Below, in pieces: positions 52,827 through 61,333 of a stretch of 64,000 nt of DNA. The position numbers and the translations under genes are program-made. Origin of the DNA: Solibacillus sp040274725. GTDB lineage: Bacteria > Bacillota > Bacilli > Bacillales_A > Planococcaceae. Location of the stretch: the NCBI GenBank assembly GCA_040274725.1, contig JBEMAQ010000007.1:81282-145281 (forward strand). The letters run 5' to 3'. A model generated the notes under the pieces. It was not told the origin of the DNA. It worked only from the letters and a program-made list of their open reading frames with translations, and made no database searches. Position 1 is the first letter of the stretch, and every line of letters starts with the position of its first letter.

Positions 52827-53978
52827 TTATACTAATGTCGTATATCGTACAAGCACCGTGCCCGTTCTCGACTCACCGACTAATTTTAATACCGATGCGC
52901 CTTCAAGCTGCTTCGTGAAATGCGTCGTTTTCAATAAAAACTGCTCTTCCTCTTCCTTCGTCACAATATCCCCTAAGCCTACATCCGCTTTGCCGAAGTT
53001 TGACATCACACGACCATCTAAAGCGACTGTTTTCGGTACGTATAACTCCACTGCCCCTGCTACTGTGCGCGCCTTAATTTTGTGTGCCTGCTCGCTTTTT
53101 GTCGTCACGACAACATGTCCATTCACAGATTCCGCTTCGACTTCCTTCACATCACCGTCAATGTAAATGCGGCCATTTACCGTTTCTGCCTCAATATCCG
53201 CGCCCACAACATTACGCGCCTCAATCGCGCCATTTGCCGATTTTAATTCTGCATGGTCAACGGTTACATTTTCTAAACGTAATAAACCATTCAATGTTTT
53301 AATTTTAATTAATTTCGCATCCAGATCCTCAATCGCCACGCTACCGCTTAGTAAGCGTGCGACAAAGACCTCATAATGCTTCTCCGCTACCGCAATGCGT
53401 ACCTTAACTTCTGCAAATTTATTATCTGAAGCGATTTCTAGCTTGCCATCACGCAATGTCACAAGACCATCTGTAAATTTCGCCTCTGTTTCCTCAGCTG
53501 TCCCCTGCACAGACGTCTTCACATGAACATCCACCTGCACTGTATCATCCGCAGATTTTACAACATCTACCTTACCATTCGCCACTTCTAGATAGAAGCT
53601 TGATACTTCAGGCGCTGGATAGGCATAGGTTGTGTCAAACTCAAGTTTCTCACCGAAAGGCGTATCAAAATCAAATTCCTTCACTTTCGAAAATGTAGAA
53701 TTCAGTAAACCGACCATGCGCGTACTAAATTGTGATAAGTCATCCTTTAAATCATTCATAAACTCGTCCATTTTTTTATTTGTATCTTTACCAAAAAGAT
53801 CTTCAAAGCCTGTCTTTTTGCGGCTATCCTCATCCGTTTGCTCTTTTACGTCGTTCAATAATGTTTGAGTAGTAGATTCATTTTGTTTCGCTAACACATC
53901 GAGTAGCTTCACTGCCTCGTCCGCTGTAATTTTACCGTCTTCTAGCAGCTTTAAAATTCGTTCGCGTTCATTTTGCAT
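52827..53978 (-). CDS. yvlB: DUF4097 family protein with SHOCT-like N-terminus (YvlB-like)
   Basis: A 383-residue protein. Residues 1-32 (ERERILKLLEDGKITADEAVKLLDVL) form a SHOCT-like helical domain; about residues 125-370 are a repetitive beta-helix-like DUF4097 region with recurring short units such as GKVDVVK, GLLRLEN, GAIEARN and GHVVVTT. This matches YvlB of B. subtilis, whose operon is linked to cell-envelope stress (LiaR/YvlC neighbours); here it stands alone before uvrA. No signal peptide. Function unknown; a scaffold role at the membrane is often proposed. Confidence 0.83.
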   Translation of the reverse strand: MQNERERILKLLEDGKITADEAVKLLDVLAKQNESTTQTLLNDVKEQTDEDSRKKTGFEDLFGKDTNKKMDEFMNDLKDDLSQFSTRMVGLLNSTFSKVKEFDFDTPFGEKLEFDTTYAYPAPEVSSFYLEVANGKVDVVKSADDTVQVDVHVKTSVQGTAEETEAKFTDGLVTLRDGKLEIASDNKFAEVKVRIAVAEKHYEVFVARLLSGSVAIEDLDAKLIKIKTLNGLLRLENVTVDHAELKSANGAIEARNVVGADIEAETVNGRIYIDGDVKEVEAESVNGHVVVTTKSEQAHKIKARTVAGAVELYVPKTVALDGRVMSNFGKADVGLGDIVTKEEEEQFLLKTTHFTKQLEGASVLKLVGESRTGTVLVRYTTLV

Positions 53979-54048
53979 AAAAAATTCCTCCCTCTCGTTC
54001 GTATATCTATTATACGAGGAGGGAGGAAAAAAAGTTTCATCGGAGATC

Positions 54049-56916
54049 TTAGTTTTCTGTTAAATGTTCAATTTTTTGTTCCATACGTGCACGGTCTCTT
54101 TCTAAAATCGGCTTTAAATACTTGCCGGTATAGCTTTCTTTTACCTCTGCAATCGCTTCTGGTGTACCCGTCGCTAAAATCGTTCCACCTTTATCGCCCC
54201 CCTCTGGACCAAGGTCGATAAGATAGTCGGCCGTTTTAATAACATCCAGATTATGCTCAATGACAAGCACCGACTCCCCGTTATCTACAAGGCGCTGAAG
54301 CACTAATAATAAACGTGCAATATCATCCGCATGCAAGCCTGTCGTCGGCTCATCTAAAATATAAAACGACTTCCCTGACGAACGACGATGCAGTTCAGAT
54401 GCTAATTTCACACGCTGCGCCTCACCACCAGATAATGTCGTTGCTGGCTGTCCAAGCTTAATATAGCCGAGCCCAACATCAACAACCGTCTGCAATTTAC
54501 GCTGAATCTTCGGGATATTCGCGAAAAATTCTAAGGCATCCGAAACCGTCATATCCAAAATATCGGCAACATTTTTATTTTTATATTTCACCTCGAGCGT
54601 CTCACGATTGTAACGCTTTCCGTGACAAATCTCGCACGGTACATAAACATCTGGCAGGAAATGCATCTCGATTTTAATAATCCCGTCACCACGACAAGCC
54701 TCACAGCGCCCGCCCTTGACATTAAAACTAAAACGACCCTTTTTGTAGCCGCGTACCTTTGATTCGTTCGTCATCGCAAACACGTCGCGAATATCATCAA
54801 AAATGCCAATATACGTCGCTGGATTTGAGCGCGGCGTACGACCGATTGGCGACTGATCAATCTCAATGACCTTTTCTAAATGCTCTAAGCCTTCAACCGA
54901 CTTATACGCACCGGCTTTTATTTTCGCGCGGTTCAGTTTCGATGCAAGTGTTTTATATAAAATTTCATTCACAAGCGTTGATTTCCCAGAGCCTGACACG
55001 CCCGTTACCGCCACAAATTGCCCGAGCGGAATATCTACATTAACATTCTTTAAATTATTTTCCTTCGCACCTTTAATCGTCAGCTTGCGCCCATCCGACT
55101 CGCGACGCTTCTGTGGCAGCGGAATAAATTTCTTGCCACTCAAATACTGCCCCGTAATAGAGCCCGCTGTTTTCATCACCTCTTCGGGCGTCCCTTGTGC
55201 GACAATTTGTCCTCCGTGTACACCTGCTCCCGGCCCAATATCAATTAAATGGTCGGCCACCATCATCGTGTCCTCATCATGCTCCACAATAAGCAGTGTA
55301 TTGCCTAAATCGCGCATCTCCTTCAGCGTTGCAATGAGTCGGTCATTATCACGCTGATGCAGACCAATCGATGGCTCATCTAAAATGTACAGCACACCTG
55401 TTAAACGTGAGCCAATTTGCGTTGCAAGGCGAATACGCTGTGCCTCGCCACCTGACAGCGTCCCTGCCGCGCGACCAAGCGTTAAATAATCAAGTCCGAC
55501 ATTAATGAGGAATTGCAAGCGCTCCACAACTTCACGAATAATGAGCTTCGCGATTTGGCGCTCCTTTTCTGTCAGCTCAACCTTTGAGAAAAAGTCATAC
55601 ATATCTGCAATCGAATACTGCGTCGCATCGGCAATATTTGTACCTTTAATTTTCACTGCTAACGTCTCCGGCTTTAAGCGCTGGCCCTTACACGCGTTAC
55701 ATGGTGCCTCCACCATATACTTTTGCATTTGCTCACGCGTGTATTCTGAGCTCGATTCATTGAAACGGCGATCGATATTTTTCAGTACACCCTCAAACTC
55801 AATCATTTTATTAAACTGACGCCCGTATTCACTGACATAGTCGAAGCGAATTTTGTCCTTGCCTGAGCCCTTTAAAATTTTGTCCAGTTGTGCTTTTGGC
55901 AGATCTTTTACTGGCACGTCCATTGGAATACTGTAATGATCACACACCGCCTTTAGTAGCTGCGGATAATATTGCGAGCTTGTCGGCTCCCACGGTACAA
56001 TCGCACCACCCAGCAAGCTCTTCTCCCAATCTGGAATGACTAAATCTGGGTCAACCTTTAATTTATAGCCAATGCCATCACAGGTCGGACAGGCACCGAA
56101 CGGACTATTAAATGAAAACATACGCGGCTCTAACTCGCCAATTGAAAAACCGCACTGTGGACACGCATGATGCTCGCTAAACAAAAGTTCCTCCTGCTCC
56201 ATTACATCAACAACAACACGCCCATCCGCTAGGCGTAGTGCTGCTTCAAGTGAGTCGCTTAAACGCGTTTCAACACCTGCTTTGACAACTACACGGTCCA
56301 CGACAACCTCAATCGTATGCTTTTTATTTTTATCGAGCTCGATATTATCATCTAAATCACGTAAGTCCCCGTTTAGGCGAATACGCACATAGCCTTGCTT
56401 TTTCAAATCCTCCATCAGCTTGATATGCGTACCCTTTTTGCCTTCAATAATCGGCGCTAAAAGCTGTAATTTCGTGCGCTCCGGATATTCCATTAAGCGG
56501 TCCACCATTTGCTGCACGGTTTGTGAGCTAATTTCAATGCCATGCGTCGGACAAATTGGCTTGCCGATACGTGCATATAATAAACGTAAGTAATCATAAA
56601 TTTCCGTGACCGTCCCAACCGTCGAGCGCGGGTTACGGCTCGTCGTTTTCTGGTCAATGGAAATCGCGGGAGACAAGCCTTCAATCGTATCAACATCCGG
56701 CTTATCCATTTGCCCTAAAAATTGACGCGCATAGGCAGACAGGGACTCGACGTAGCGTCTTTGCCCCTCTGCATAAATCGTATCAAATGCCAGGGATGAT
56801 TTCCCTGAGCCAGACAAACCTGTAATGACAACTAGCTGATCGCGCGGAATCGTCACGTCAATGTTTTTTAAATTATGCGCTCGTGCGCCCTGTACAACAA
56901 TTTCTGTATTTTTCAC
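54049..56916 (-). CDS. uvrA: Excinuclease ABC subunit A
   Basis: Damage-recognition ATPase of nucleotide excision repair, 955 residues. Two ABC modules carry Walker A GLSGSGKSSLAF near the N-terminus and GVSGSGKSTLVN near residue 640, with LSGGEAQR signatures in each. Zinc-finger cysteines are seen in CPQC/CPTC and CEAC/CEIC. The start is a GTG at 56916, eight bases after GGAGAG at the end of uvrB. A GTG three codons earlier would overlap uvrB by 4 bases and is an alternative. Confidence 0.96.
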   Translation of the reverse strand: MKNTEIVVQGARAHNLKNIDVTIPRDQLVVITGLSGSGKSSLAFDTIYAEGQRRYVESLSAYARQFLGQMDKPDVDTIEGLSPAISIDQKTTSRNPRSTVGTVTEIYDYLRLLYARIGKPICPTHGIEISSQTVQQMVDRLMEYPERTKLQLLAPIIEGKKGTHIKLMEDLKKQGYVRIRLNGDLRDLDDNIELDKNKKHTIEVVVDRVVVKAGVETRLSDSLEAALRLADGRVVVDVMEQEELLFSEHHACPQCGFSIGELEPRMFSFNSPFGACPTCDGIGYKLKVDPDLVIPDWEKSLLGGAIVPWEPTSSQYYPQLLKAVCDHYSIPMDVPVKDLPKAQLDKILKGSGKDKIRFDYVSEYGRQFNKMIEFEGVLKNIDRRFNESSSEYTREQMQKYMVEAPCNACKGQRLKPETLAVKIKGTNIADATQYSIADMYDFFSKVELTEKERQIAKLIIREVVERLQFLINVGLDYLTLGRAAGTLSGGEAQRIRLATQIGSRLTGVLYILDEPSIGLHQRDNDRLIATLKEMRDLGNTLLIVEHDEDTMMVADHLIDIGPGAGVHGGQIVAQGTPEEVMKTAGSITGQYLSGKKFIPLPQKRRESDGRKLTIKGAKENNLKNVNVDIPLGQFVAVTGVSGSGKSTLVNEILYKTLASKLNRAKIKAGAYKSVEGLEHLEKVIEIDQSPIGRTPRSNPATYIGIFDDIRDVFAMTNESKVRGYKKGRFSFNVKGGRCEACRGDGIIKIEMHFLPDVYVPCEICHGKRYNRETLEVKYKNKNVADILDMTVSDALEFFANIPKIQRKLQTVVDVGLGYIKLGQPATTLSGGEAQRVKLASELHRRSSGKSFYILDEPTTGLHADDIARLLLVLQRLVDNGESVLVIEHNLDVIKTADYLIDLGPEGGDKGGTILATGTPEAIAEVKESYTGKYLKPILERDRARMEQKIEHLTEN

Positions 56917-56921
56917 AAGTC

Positions 56922-58904
56922 TCACTCTCCTACCTTTATTTCAAAAATCATATCGCGCAGCTCGGCCGCGCGCTCAAAATCAAGCGCCTTTGCAGCTTCC
57001 TTCATTTCTTTTTCGAGTGTTGCCACCAAAGCATCGAGCTCCTTTTTCGTCAGCTTTTTGCCCTTTGTTAGCTTCGTGACATACGTCTCCTCCTGCTCTG
57101 CTGCCTGCGTTGCACGAATGACCTCTGGAATTTTCTTAATAATCGTTTTTGGCGTAATCCCATGCTCTTCGTTATGTGCCTGCTGCAATTCGCGGCGACG
57201 CTTCGTCTCACGAATCGCCTTTGTCATCGAATCGGTCATATTATTGGCATACATAATGACATGGCCATTCGCATTACGTGCCGCACGCCCAATCGTTTGA
57301 ATAAGCGAGCGCTCTGAACGGAGGAAGCCTTCTTTATCTGCATCTAAGATAGCCACAAGCGACACTTCCGGAATATCTAAACCTTCTCGTAGTAAGTTAA
57401 TACCAATCAGTACATCATATGTCCCTTTACGCAGCTCGCGAAGGATTTCAATGCGCTCAAGCGTCTTAATTTCCGAGTGTAAATACTCCACCTTCAAGCC
57501 CATTTCCTTTAAATAAGCCGACAAGTCCTCCGACATTTTCTTCGTTAATGTCGTCACTAATACTCGTTCATTTTTCCGTATGCGCGCATGAATTTCATCG
57601 ATTAAATCGTCAATTTGCCCTTCAATTGGCCGCACATCAATCGTCGGATCAAGCAGACCCGTCGGACGAATAATTTGCTCGACCATTTCCGGTGTATGTT
57701 CAAGCTCAAACGGCCCGGGTGTAGCCGACACATAAATCGCCTGTGATACCTTTGTCTGGTACTCATCAAATTTGAGTGGACGGTTATCAAGCGCAGACGG
57801 CAAACGGAAGCCGTGGTCCACGAGCACCTGCTTACGTGCTTGGTCCCCGTTATACATCCCGCGCACTTGTGGCAATGTTACATGGCTTTCATCAACGACG
57901 AGTAAAAAATCTTTTGGGAAATAATCGATTAACGTATAAGGTGTCGCCCCCGCATCACGTAGCGTTAAATGACGCGAGTAATTTTCAATACCCGAACAAA
58001 AACCCATTTCACGCATCATTTCTAAATCATAATTAGTACGCTGCTCCAGTCTTTGTGCTTCAAGTAGCTTTTCCTCTCCTCGGAATTTTTCGAGCTGCCC
58101 TTCTAGCTCTGTCTCAATATTCGCAATCGCCTTTTTCATCTTGTCCTCACGTGTCACGAAATGCGATGCTGGGAAAATCGCGACATGCTCACGCTCGGCT
58201 AAAATTTCACCTGTTAACGCATCGACCTCACGAATGCGGTCAATCTCATCCCCGAAAAACTCAACACGAATACAATGCTCATCACGCGATGCTGGGAAAA
58301 TCTCCACCACATCACCGCGTACACGAAACGTCCCGCGTGTAAAATTAATATCATTGCGCTCATATTGAATATCAACTAGACGGCGCAGCATCTCATTGCG
58401 CTCCATCTCCATCCCGACACGCACCGACAGCAGCATCTCGCGATATTCCTCTGGCGAACCTAAGCCGTAAATACACGACACCGATGCAATAATGATGACA
58501 TCACTACGCTCAAACAATGCCGAGGTAGCTGAGTGACGCAGCTTATCAATCTCATCATTGATGCTCGAATCTTTCTCAATATACGTATCCGTCTGTGGCA
58601 CATACGCTTCTGGCTGATAATAGTCATAGTAACTCACAAAATACTCGACCGCATTATTCGGAAAAAACGCCTTAAACTCACTATATAATTGTCCTGCAAG
58701 CGTCTTATTATGTGCCATTACAAGCGTCGGCTTATTAATCTCTTTAATGACATTGGAAATCGTAAACGTCTTCCCTGTTCCTGTTGCACCAAGCAATGTC
58801 TGGTGCCGCTTTCCAGCCTTTACACCCTGCACTAGCTCTTTGATAGCAGCTGGCTGGTCGCCACTCGGTTGATACTGCGATACAATCTCAAATATTTCTG
58901 TCAT
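56922..58904 (-). CDS. uvrB: Excinuclease ABC subunit B
   Basis: Helicase-like strand-opening subunit that loads onto UvrA-marked damage, 660 residues. Walker A GATGTGKTFT (about residues 38-47), the beta-hairpin YYDYYQPEAYVP, helicase motif VDESHVTLPQ and QTIGRAARN are present, and the C-terminal UVR domain (ALDFERAAELRD) binds UvrC. uvrA follows directly. AAAGGAC precedes the ATG. A LexA-type box lies about 100 bases upstream. Confidence 0.97.
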   Translation of the reverse strand: MTEIFEIVSQYQPSGDQPAAIKELVQGVKAGKRHQTLLGATGTGKTFTISNVIKEINKPTLVMAHNKTLAGQLYSEFKAFFPNNAVEYFVSYYDYYQPEAYVPQTDTYIEKDSSINDEIDKLRHSATSALFERSDVIIIASVSCIYGLGSPEEYREMLLSVRVGMEMERNEMLRRLVDIQYERNDINFTRGTFRVRGDVVEIFPASRDEHCIRVEFFGDEIDRIREVDALTGEILAEREHVAIFPASHFVTREDKMKKAIANIETELEGQLEKFRGEEKLLEAQRLEQRTNYDLEMMREMGFCSGIENYSRHLTLRDAGATPYTLIDYFPKDFLLVVDESHVTLPQVRGMYNGDQARKQVLVDHGFRLPSALDNRPLKFDEYQTKVSQAIYVSATPGPFELEHTPEMVEQIIRPTGLLDPTIDVRPIEGQIDDLIDEIHARIRKNERVLVTTLTKKMSEDLSAYLKEMGLKVEYLHSEIKTLERIEILRELRKGTYDVLIGINLLREGLDIPEVSLVAILDADKEGFLRSERSLIQTIGRAARNANGHVIMYANNMTDSMTKAIRETKRRRELQQAHNEEHGITPKTIIKKIPEVIRATQAAEQEETYVTKLTKGKKLTKKELDALVATLEKEMKEAAKALDFERAAELRDMIFEIKVGE

Positions 58905-58998
58905 GTTGCTCGTCCTTTCTCCATCTATTTCACTACGATGCGTTCTATTTTCTATTCCTATAGTGTAGCATACCCGTTTTTATTTTTCGATAATAAAG

Positions 58999-59012
58999 AG
59001 AATATATGTTCG
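58999..59012. promoter_or_regulatory. LexA-type SOS box upstream of uvrBA
   Basis: Minus strand CGAACATATATTCT, close to the Bacillus SOS consensus CGAACNNNNGTTCG (7 of the 8 core GAAC-N4-GTTC positions). uvrBA is part of the LexA regulon in B. subtilis. Confidence 0.7.
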
Positions 59013-59021
59013 TTTTTTTAA

Positions 59022-59053
59022 AACAAAAAAACCGCCACTGTTGGACGGTTTAA
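59022..59053 (-). terminator. Terminator after the IDEAL-domain gene
   Basis: AAACCGTC pairs with GGCGGTTT (one wobble) followed by seven T on the minus strand. The stem begins inside the last codons of the gene. Confidence 0.7.
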
Positions 59054-59295
59054 AAATGCTCAGATACAGTTAATAATTCATTTAATTCTGAGGAGTAATG
59101 GTAAAAGTTTGTTTCGTCTAATGTATCGAGTGACTGATCGATAAGTTCCTTCAATACTTCAATCCGTTGTAATCGAAGTATTCGGTTTAAAAATAAGTCC
59201 AAATAAATATCATTCAATAATTTCCCATCTTCATTCACTGAATCAGCTTGACCGACTGCACGTAAAAAATCTGTATACGAATAAAATTTATCCAT
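59050..59295 (-). CDS. IDEAL-domain small protein (YhzC-like)
   Basis: An 81-residue acidic protein. Its centre, IYLDLFLNRILRLQRIEVLKELIDQSLD, is the IDEAL domain, and the C-terminal FYHYSSELNEL follows the family pattern. Function unknown. The gene is divergent from comK; in B. subtilis the IDEAL protein YhzC is also a comK neighbour. The start at 59295 has GGGGTGA upstream; an earlier GTG is part of that site. Confidence 0.78.
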   Translation of the reverse strand: MDKFYSYTDFLRAVGQADSVNEDGKLLNDIYLDLFLNRILRLQRIEVLKELIDQSLDTLDETNFYHYSSELNELLTVSEHF

Positions 59296-59395
59296 CGATA
59301 TCACCCCGACATCCTTTTAAACAGTATACAAAAAATATATTCAATTTGCAATATTTTCTGAATATTTTATTTATATTTTTAGAATTTTCAAAATA

Positions 59396-59425
59396 TTGTT
59401 GATTTTTAGCGCAAATTGCTATATT
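59396..59425 (+). promoter_or_regulatory. Candidate comK promoter
   Basis: TTGTTG (59396-59401), 18-base spacer, TATATT (59420-59425) preceded by TGC (extended -10). The start would be near 59432, giving an almost absent leader. Upstream sequence is rich in AAAA and TTTT tracts, the elements of ComK boxes, but AT content makes an exact box call unsafe. Confidence 0.4.
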
Positions 59426-59439
59426 TTGTATGAAAGGGG

Positions 59440-59937
59440 GTGAATACTATTAAACCGACTAACTGTATTAGTAGCTATATCATTTCAAGCTCTACTTATT
59501 TGCTAGAGTCTGCCGCCTCTGGTAACCGCATTCAAACGATTATTTATGATAAACATGGAATATCTATAATTGATCAAAAACCTTTAAAACTTGTCCGTAA
59601 CACCTGTCGATTGCACGGCACTTCATTAGAAGCTGCTACGGAAACATCCAAATTATTTTTTGGCTCGAATCGTCACAAATTACCGATTGCCGTGTCGATT
59701 GAATATGGGAATCCATGTATCTTCTTCCCATTATTTTCTCCTCACTCTTCCGCAAACATTTGGATTAACTTAAACAGCATTATTAACATTCAAGAAGAGG
59801 GTGATGAAACACGTATTACATTTACAAACATGGTCGAAAAGACATTACCTCTCCAATGCAAATCATTTAATCAACAATATGTGCGTGCGATGATGTATTA
59901 TAAACATATTTTGCGCTCGCGAAATACTTCGTTGTAA
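59440..59937 (+). CDS. comK: Competence transcription factor ComK
   Basis: Master activator of the competence genes for DNA uptake. The product is about 165 residues; B. subtilis ComK has 192 and a longer C-terminal tail, which carries the MecA-binding part, so this version is shorter. The family core is seen in KHGISIIDQKPLKLVRNTCRLHGTS and NPCIFFPLFSPHSSANIWINLNSI. The start is uncertain: a GTG at 59440 lies inside a very strong GAAAGGGGGTGA ribosome binding site, whereas an ATT at 59449 has the ideal distance from it. No in-frame ATG is near. Confidence 0.85.
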   Translation: MNTIKPTNCISSYIISSSTYLLESAASGNRIQTIIYDKHGISIIDQKPLKLVRNTCRLHGTSLEAATETSKLFFGSNRHKLPIAVSIEYGNPCIFFPLFSPHSSANIWINLNSIINIQEEGDETRITFTNMVEKTLPLQCKSFNQQYVRAMMYYKHILRSRNTSL

Positions 59938-60075
59938 CCAGAGCCCTGGACCATCACTATTTTTAGATTACGAAGGCGTCTATATAGTGCACTGTCTCTC
60001 ATACTCCGGCACATTTAATCGCACAGCTACCTCGTTAAACTATTTACGCCTTTGTAATTTTTCCATTTCACAAAA

Positions 60076-60108
60076 AAGACAGGCTCTCCATTTGAAGGCC
60101 TGCCTACA
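60076..60108 (-). terminator. Terminator after prfB
   Basis: GGCAGGC pairs with GCCTGTC (one wobble), followed by TTTTTTG on the minus strand. Confidence 0.75.
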
Positions 60109-60115
60109 GAAAAGA

Positions 60116-61223
60116 CTAATATGAAATTTTTGAACGCAAGTACGCCGTAATAAAGGCATCTAAATCGCCGTCCATCACAGCACTCACATTCCCAGTTTCT
60201 TCACTTGTACGGTGATCCTTCACCATTGAATACGGATGGAAGACATACGAACGAATTTGTGAGCCCCAACCGATTTCCTTTTGTTCACCACGAATTTCAT
60301 CAAGCTGTGCCTGCTGCTTTTCGATTTCTAATTGGTAAAGCTTTGATTTCAGCATTTTCATCGCTGCCTCACGGTTTTTAATTTGTGAGCGCTCTGCTTG
60401 GCATTGTACAACGGTATTTGTCGGTAAATGCGTAATACGAACAGCTGAATCCGTCGTATTAATATGCTGACCACCTGCACCCGTTGCTCGGTACGTATCA
60501 ATTTTTAAGTCCTCTGTACGCACATCAATTTCAATCTCATCATTAAACTCTGGCATAATATCACATGACACGAACGATGTATGGCGACGACCTGATGAAT
60601 CAAATGGCGAAATACGAACTAAACGGTGAACGCCCTTTTCCGCCTTTAAATAACCATATGCATTATGGCCAGAAATTTTTAATGTGACCGATTTAATACC
60701 CGCCTCATCACCTGGTAAATAATCCAGCGTCTCCACTTTAAAGCCGCGCTTATCTGCCCAGCGTTGATACATACGTAGTAGCATTGAGCCCCAGTCCTGC
60801 GACTCTGTACCACCCGCACCTGGGTGAAGCTCCAAAATCGCATTGTTTTTATCATAAGGCTCAGATAATAGCATTTGTAGCTCAAAGTCCGCCACCTTCG
60901 CTAAAAACTCAGCTAGTTCATTGCCAAGCTCCTCCTGTAATTCCTCATCTGGCTCTTCGCGAAGAAGCTCTAGCGTCATTTCAAGATTCTCCTGTGTTGA
61001 CACTAAATCATAATATTCATTAACAACTGCTTTAATGCCGTTGCTTTCGTTAATGACAACCTGTGCGCCATTTTGGTCATTCCAAAAGTTCGGCTCTAGC
61101 ATCATTTCATCTAGTTCTTGCATACGTGCCTCTTTGTTTTCTAAGTCAAAGAGACCCCCTGAAGTCCGCTAATTTTACCGCTGTATTTTCAAGTTTATTC
61201 CGTACATCTGCTAATTCAATCAT
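60116..61223 (-). CDS. prfB: Peptide chain release factor 2, programmed +1 frameshift
   Basis: RF2 recognises UGA and UAA stop codons. It is encoded in two frames: 25 codons from the ATG at 61223 (behind GGAGG) end in CTT-TGA-C, with the in-frame TGA at 61146-61148. A +1 shift there continues as DLENKEARMQELDEMM to the stop at 60116. An internal Shine-Dalgarno-like AGGGGG lies just before the shift site, the known stimulator. The full product is 368 residues. Marks of RF2 are GGTESQDWG, the SPF recognition tripeptide in RISPFDSSG, and the GGQ tripeptide in GAGGQHINTTDS. Autoregulated by RF2 level. Confidence 0.96.
61146..61160 (-). promoter_or_regulatory. RF2 programmed frameshift site
   Basis: Minus strand AGGGGG-TCT-CTT-TGA-C: the Shine-Dalgarno-like element, slippery CTT and UGA stop followed by C, in the same spacing as in other bacterial prfB genes. 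Confidence 0.95.
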
Positions 61224-61237
61224 CTATGTTCCTCCGT

Positions 61238-61254
61238 CGTCAAAAAATTTGACG
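61238..61254. repeat. Palindrome in the prfB leader
   Basis: CGTCAAAAAATTTGACG: 7-base perfect arms with a 3-base centre, lying just upstream of the prfB ribosome binding site in the 110-base gap after secA. No T-run. Confidence 0.45.
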
Positions 61255-61333
61255 TTTAAATTTATTTCTTCTTATATGGGCAAGCCCCGTGCAGCCCACT
61301 TCAATCTAGCTGCACGACCACACTCATTATTTA

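Noticed and set aside
52711..53166. Plus-strand reading frame overlapping the end of yvlB
   Set aside because: It runs through the yvlB terminator and coding sequence, lacks a ribosome binding site and has low-complexity Ser/Thr composition typical of a shadow frame.
54866..55357. 163-codon plus-strand frame opposite uvrA
   Set aside because: It lies wholly within uvrA, has no ribosome binding site and its composition mirrors the uvrA codons.
59440..59937. Could be an unrelated small protein rather than ComK
   Set aside because: The core pattern, the divergent IDEAL-domain neighbour and the lineage fit ComK; only the length and start are unusual.
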